Positions 6,338-8,896 of a stretch of 8,896 bases of DNA are shown in pieces. Source of the DNA: PWPR01 sp964497955 (GTDB lineage: Bacteria; Bacillota; UBA994; PWPR01); contig CAZCFQ010000086.1 in assembly GCA_964497955.1 (NCBI GenBank), forward strand, positions 1 to 8,896, given 5' to 3'. The position numbers and the translations under genes are program-made. The notes under the pieces are model-generated. The model was not told the origin of the DNA. It was given only the letters and a program-made list of their open reading frames with translations, and did not search any database. Position 1 is the first letter of the stretch; every line of letters begins with the position of its first letter.

Positions 6338-7036
6338 ATGCATATTTTTTATGGAGACAGTATTACTGAAGGAGTACCAGGGGTATCTTTTGTTAAGTAT
6401 ATAAATAAAAATATTAAAACTAAGAACAAAGGTTTTGGTGGCGATACTATCATAGGGCTAAAAAGTAGAATTACTTATGATGAAATAAATAAGAATGATT
6501 CCTATGTAATCCAGATAGGTACTAATGATCTTTTACTCCCTTTTCTTAAAAATCATTCTACTAGTTGGAATAATCAGGTTAGAAAAGTAATAAAATCTGG
6601 TAGAATTCCTTGTGAAGGTGAAGATCAGTTTAAACAAGAATATGAAGATCTAATACTAGAGTTAGAAGATAAAAAGGTAAGCTTTTTAATAATTAACATA
6701 CCTTGTATTGGAGAAGACATAAATAGTTCTCTTAATAAAGAGGTAGATAAATATAATAACATTATTAAAGAATTAGCATCTAAATGGGAGTTTGTATATG
6801 TAGATTATAATAATTGGCAGAAAGAAGTATTATCAAGATTTCATAGTGACAATAAGTATTTTATTCCAAAACAGCCACATAAAATGATGCTTGACTCCTT
6901 TTTAACTTCAACTTTTCCAATTAGTAATTACTTAAGTTCAAAAAGAAAATTAGTATTAACTACTGATGGATGTCATTTAAACGATAAAGGAGCAAAAGGA
7001 TTAGCTGTATTGGTAGAAGAAAAACTGAAAGTGTAA
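6338..7036 (+). CDS. SGNH/GDSL-family hydrolase
   Basis: A 232-aa serine esterase-like protein of the SGNH superfamily. All four hallmark blocks are present: GDSIT with nucleophile Ser8 (block I), GFGGDT (32-37, oxyanion Gly, block II), GTND with Asn63 (block III), and DGCHLN with Asp210 and His213 (block V). The protein starts directly with the first strand (MHIFYGDS) and has no signal peptide, so it should be cytoplasmic. The region 66-100 and the long segment 160-200 form an insert before the final Asp-His block and probably shape the substrate pocket. SGNH enzymes deacylate lipids, sugars or peptidoglycan; the substrate cannot be told here. The start is firm: AAAGGTGA (6323-6330) lies 7 nt before the ATG. 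The next gene follows after 52 nt and may share its transcript. Confidence 0.9.
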   Translation: MHIFYGDSITEGVPGVSFVKYINKNIKTKNKGFGGDTIIGLKSRITYDEINKNDSYVIQIGTNDLLLPFLKNHSTSWNNQVRKVIKSGRIPCEGEDQFKQEYEDLILELEDKKVSFLIINIPCIGEDINSSLNKEVDKYNNIIKELASKWEFVYVDYNNWQKEVLSRFHSDNKYFIPKQPHKMMLDSFLTSTFPISNYLSSKRKLVLTTDGCHLNDKGAKGLAVLVEEKLKV

Positions 7037-7082
7037 TTAATAATTATTGAAGTAATGCTGTAAGCTGTAATATATAATTTCT

Positions 7083-7089
7083 AAAGGAG
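7083..7089 (+). promoter_or_regulatory. Ribosome binding site pointing to a non-ATG start at 7098
   Basis: AAAGGAG is a near-perfect Shine-Dalgarno whose last base is the G of the only in-frame conventional start nearby, GTG at 7089, so it cannot serve that codon. Eight nt downstream, the usual spacing in this window, lies ATC (7098-7100). Confidence 0.7.
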
Positions 7090-7097
7090 TGTTTATT

Positions 7098-7523
7098 ATC
7101 AAAGCGAGTGAGCGAGTAAAAGAACTGTATTTAAAAGAAGGATATAACTGTGCTGAATCTATTTGGCTGGCTTTAAACGAAAATGATTTAGATAAAGAGA
7201 AACTAAACTTCGGTATGAAGTTAGCTGCTGTTTTTGGAGGAGGCCTAGCATGTGGATCTACTTGTGGTATAGTTGGAGGGGCAGCATTATCACTTGGAAG
7301 ATGGTTAGGAAGAGATATCGGTAAAGAGAGAAATCCTCAGTTACCTCAATATACAGAAGCATTTGTAAACTGGTTTGACGACAATTATTCTAGTTTAGAT
7401 TGCTGTGATATTAAAAAGGTGGAAAATCATAAAATTGTTTGTGCTCAAATTTTAGCAGATACAGTTGATTATATTGAGAATCTCTTAGATGAAGGATTAG
7501 AAGAAGAAACATGCTCACTCTGA
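7098..7523 (+). CDS. C_GCAxxG_C_C family redox-active protein
   Basis: A protein of about 141 aa (144 if counted from GTG 7089) of the C_GCAxxG_C_C family, small cysteine-rich proteins of anaerobes thought to be redox-active; the precise role is unknown. Conserved blocks: ASERVKELYLKEGYNCAES near the N terminus, GGGLACGSTCGIVGGAALSLG (glycine-rich, with the paired cysteines), LDCCDI, and VCAQILADTVDYI. Counting from the GTG, the cysteines are 21, 55, 59, 105, 106, 118 and 142. The first five blocks of spacing match the family; the last cysteine, in the acidic tail EEETCSL, may be dispensable. The start is odd: the well-placed ribosome binding site aims at ATC (7098), whereas ATG there would give MKASERVKEL, like family members. 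Either a rare ATC start, a lost start codon, or a base-call error explains this. A strong terminator follows 57 nt after the stop. Confidence 0.85.
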   Translation: MKASERVKELYLKEGYNCAESIWLALNENDLDKEKLNFGMKLAAVFGGGLACGSTCGIVGGAALSLGRWLGRDIGKERNPQLPQYTEAFVNWFDDNYSSLDCCDIKKVENHKIVCAQILADTVDYIENLLDEGLEEETCSL

Positions 7524-7580
7524 GGATAGATCCAGCTCACGTTGTGAGTAAAAATATTTTATAAATAAATACTAAATAGG

Positions 7581-7603
7581 CTCTCCCTTAAGGGAGAGTT
7601 TTT
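7581..7603 (+). terminator. Rho-independent terminator after the C_GCAxxG_C_C gene
   Basis: A perfect 7-bp stem, CTCTCCC (7581-7587) with GGGAGAG (7592-7598), closes a TTAA loop and is followed at once by TTTTT (7599-7603). A smaller hairpin, CTCAC-GTT-GTGAG (7536-7548), lies between it and the stop codon and has no T-run directly after it. Confidence 0.92.
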
Positions 7604-7671
7604 GTATTTTGTAGTACTCTTACCACATCAAAATCCTCACTGAGATACACTGACTAGAGTAATCTTTTAAA

Positions 7672-7689
7672 GATATATATGATATATAT
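7672..7689. repeat. Tandem GATATATAT repeat in an otherwise empty intergenic stretch
   Basis: The 9-nt unit GATATATAT occurs twice in tandem. The stretch from the terminator to 7812 has no frame of useful length and no clear RNA fold; it is simply very AT-rich. Confidence 0.5.
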
Positions 7690-7698
7690 AGTAATGAT

Positions 7699-7727
7699 TG
7701 TGAAAAAATAAAAATAACTGGTAGTAT
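7699..7727 (+). promoter_or_regulatory. Possible promoter for the iron-sulfur flavoprotein gene
   Basis: TTGTGA (7699-7704), a 17-nt spacer and TAGTAT (7722-7727), each matching four of six consensus bases. A promoter is expected here because a strong terminator lies upstream and a gene with a good ribosome binding site downstream, but this exact placement is weak. Confidence 0.22.
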
Positions 7728-7812
7728 TAGATATGTCAGTTTTAAAATAGACAGTGCTAAAAGATTTAAGTAAGTTTATGAATCTAATATGACTAAATGT
7801 TAGGAGAAATCA

Positions 7813-8481
7813 ATGAAAATAACGTGTATATCAGCATCTAATACAAAGCTAAAAGGAAATAACAGTACATCAACCAAGGTGTGTTTTTTAATTAAAGAAA
7901 TCCTGTCAAAAGCAATTAAAAAACCTATCACTGTAGATATTGTACCATTAATGGACTATGAAATATCAACATGTATGTTATGTGGCGATTGCTATGAAAG
8001 TAATAAATGTCTATACGACAACGATTTTAATACTGTAATGAATAAGTTACAAGATTCACATGCTATATTTATTGTAGTGCCTCATTATTCACCAATACCA
8101 GCCAAACTGATAATGATTTTTGAGAAAATAAATGAAATTTTATATGCAAGTTGGTTAAATAATCCGAAATACCAATCGCCACTAAAAAATTTACCAGTTG
8201 GAATAATTGGGCATGGAGGGATGGCAGAGACATCTAATAATTTGAAGTATTATCATGATAATTTAGTTGCGCCTGTAGCTAATACATTGAAATCGCTTTC
8301 TTTTAAGATTGTAGGGCTAGATGAAAAGTTTACTAATGGTGTTGTCTTTGGATTGAAAGATAATACTTGTATTAAAAAAGTGAAAGATTCAGTTTTTCCA
8401 GAAATTATTCAAGATTGGTCTAAAATAGAAGGTAGAGTTACCCCACTAATCAAAAATGTTATAGATATTATTAATGAGTAA
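7813..8481 (+). CDS. Isf-like iron-sulfur flavoprotein (flavodoxin-fold NAD(P)H-dependent oxidoreductase)
   Basis: A 222-aa flavodoxin-fold protein. The N terminus MKITCISASN...NNSTSTKV (1-23) is the first strand and FMN-phosphate loop. STCMLCGDCYESNKC (52-66) holds Cys54, Cys57, Cys60 and Cys66 in the spacing CX2CX2CX5C, the compact [4Fe-4S] motif of archaeal and clostridial iron-sulfur flavoproteins. VVPHYSPIPAKLIMIFEK (88-105) is the second flavin-contact loop, and GIIGHGGMAET (130-140) the third. Isf proteins pass electrons between ferredoxin and FMN and have been linked to oxygen or peroxide defence in anaerobes; that role is known for the family and only inferred here. TAGGAG (7801-7806) precedes the ATG by 6 nt. 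The gene appears monocistronic between two terminators. Confidence 0.87.
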   Translation: MKITCISASNTKLKGNNSTSTKVCFLIKEILSKAIKKPITVDIVPLMDYEISTCMLCGDCYESNKCLYDNDFNTVMNKLQDSHAIFIVVPHYSPIPAKLIMIFEKINEILYASWLNNPKYQSPLKNLPVGIIGHGGMAETSNNLKYYHDNLVAPVANTLKSLSFKIVGLDEKFTNGVVFGLKDNTCIKKVKDSVFPEIIQDWSKIEGRVTPLIKNVIDIINE

Positions 8482-8484
8482 AAG

Positions 8485-8575
8485 TTAGTGTTTTTCAAAT
8501 ATTCTATCAAGAATAAGATTTTTGATTAAATACAGTGATTATCTATTAGATTTAAAAAGAACATACAAACACTAA
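8485..8575 (+). other. Possible branched RNA fold downstream of the flavoprotein gene
   Basis: TTAGTGTTT (8485-8493) and AAACACTAA (8567-8575) are perfect 9-nt complements that could enclose two small hairpins: TATTCT-atca-AGAATA (8500-8515) and ATCT-att-AGAT (8541-8551). The stretch has no coding frame and is followed directly by a terminator-like hairpin. It may be a structured 3' UTR or a small RNA, or chance pairing in AT-rich sequence. Confidence 0.25.
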
Positions 8576-8580
8576 ACATA

Positions 8581-8617
8581 AAAAGCCGTGTTAATTCAAA
8601 TTAGAATGGCTTTTCTT
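8581..8617 (+). terminator. Probable rho-independent terminator after the flavoprotein gene
   Basis: AAAAGCC (8581-8587) pairs with GGCTTTT (8608-8614), with an AT-rich interior that can pair further (TAATT 8592-8596 with AATTA 8599-8603). The right arm runs into TTTTCTT. Because A and T runs flank both sides it could work in either direction. It is weaker than the terminator at 7581. Confidence 0.6.
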
Positions 8618-8739
8618 CATTTTAAATTAAGCATTGTAATCAACTTATTAAAATGAAAAGGAATATAAAAAAATTTTTCAATAAACAAAATAGAATAATT
8701 ATTATAGTAACAAAGAAAACACTGTAATATGATAAAGAC

Positions 8740-8768
8740 TTCGATATTAATAAAGAATGTAATATAAT
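8740..8768 (+). promoter_or_regulatory. Possible promoter for the gene starting at 8858
   Basis: TTCGAT (8740-8745), a 17-nt spacer and an exact TATAAT (8763-8768); a second TATAAT lies at 8774-8779 without a matching -35. The -35 is poor (three of six). Apart from this and the two elements upstream, the 8482-8857 intergenic stretch shows nothing recognisable. Confidence 0.35.
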
Positions 8769-8857
8769 GAGATTATAATAGAAAGCCTGCGTAGTTTAAT
8801 TTAACCCAAAAGAGAATATCAGTAAAAAATATAAAGCTAATGATAGGAGAGATTTGA

Positions 8858-8896
8858 ATGAATAAGAAACTAACTAGTAGCACTATTGTTAAAGGC
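8858..8896 (+). CDS. Start of a gene cut by the window end
   Basis: ATG at 8858 follows AGGAGA (8845-8850) by 7 nt and opens 13 codons, MNKKLTSSTIVKG, with no stop. A short basic, Ser/Thr-rich lead ending in KG is how some MATE-like polysaccharide flippases of the SpoVB type begin in Clostridia, but 13 residues are far too few to assign a family. The ribosome binding site, spacing and upstream promoter candidate support a real gene. Confidence 0.6.
   Translation, partial: MNKKLTSSTIVKG

Noticed and set aside
7536..7548. CTCAC-GTT-GTGAG as a terminator
   Set aside because: Only 5 bp and no T-run directly after it; the hairpin at 7581-7603 is far better.
7604..7812. Riboswitch or CRISPR-like repeat upstream of the flavoprotein
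   Set aside because: The only repetition is one 9-nt AT-rich tandem unit; no spacer pattern and no recognisable aptamer motif.

Overview
The window is AT-rich DNA (roughly 30% GC by eye). All recognisable genes lie on the + strand with strong AGGAG-type ribosome binding sites. The low GC and the redox proteins (a flavodoxin-ferredoxin fusion, a CX2CX2CX5C iron-sulfur flavoprotein and a C_GCAxxG_C_C protein) point to an anaerobic Clostridia-like Firmicute. A 100-N placeholder at 5575-5674 shows it is a draft scaffold, so gene order across that point is only as reliable as the scaffolding.

Left part (1-1772): two tandem, paralogous class V aminotransferase-fold PLP enzymes. The first is cut by the window edge; the second is complete (383 aa from its true ATG at 621). 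They are about 63% identical over the shared C-terminal half (counted by eye). Both keep the PLP lysine, but both lack the Cys-bearing loop of SufS-type cysteine desulfurases. A perfect 16-bp palindrome, a tandem 10-bp repeat and a consensus -10 box lie between them.

Middle part (1905-5574): a tightly packed operon (4-13 nt gaps) encoding an NTF2/SnoaL-like protein, a short-chain dehydrogenase, a CrtI/phytoene-desaturase-like FAD oxidoreductase and a membrane-anchored alpha/beta hydrolase that runs into the gap. Together with the PLP enzymes this looks like a small-molecule or lipid-modification cluster. The NTF2-SDR-FAD trio recalls the gene set that sits beside cyclopropane-fatty-acid-synthase-like genes in many Proteobacteria, but no methyltransferase is visible here. 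Substrate and product cannot be read from the sequence.

Right part (5675-8896): the rest of an EFR1-type flavodoxin/2[4Fe-4S] protein (5' end lost in the gap, with a one-base frameshift), a cytoplasmic SGNH/GDSL hydrolase, a C_GCAxxG_C_C redox protein whose best-placed start codon reads ATC instead of ATG, a clear terminator, an Isf-like iron-sulfur flavoprotein, a second probable terminator, and the first 13 codons of another gene. These look like ordinary anaerobe accessory and redox genes with their own transcription units. I saw no tRNA, rRNA, CRISPR array, insertion sequence or phage gene.
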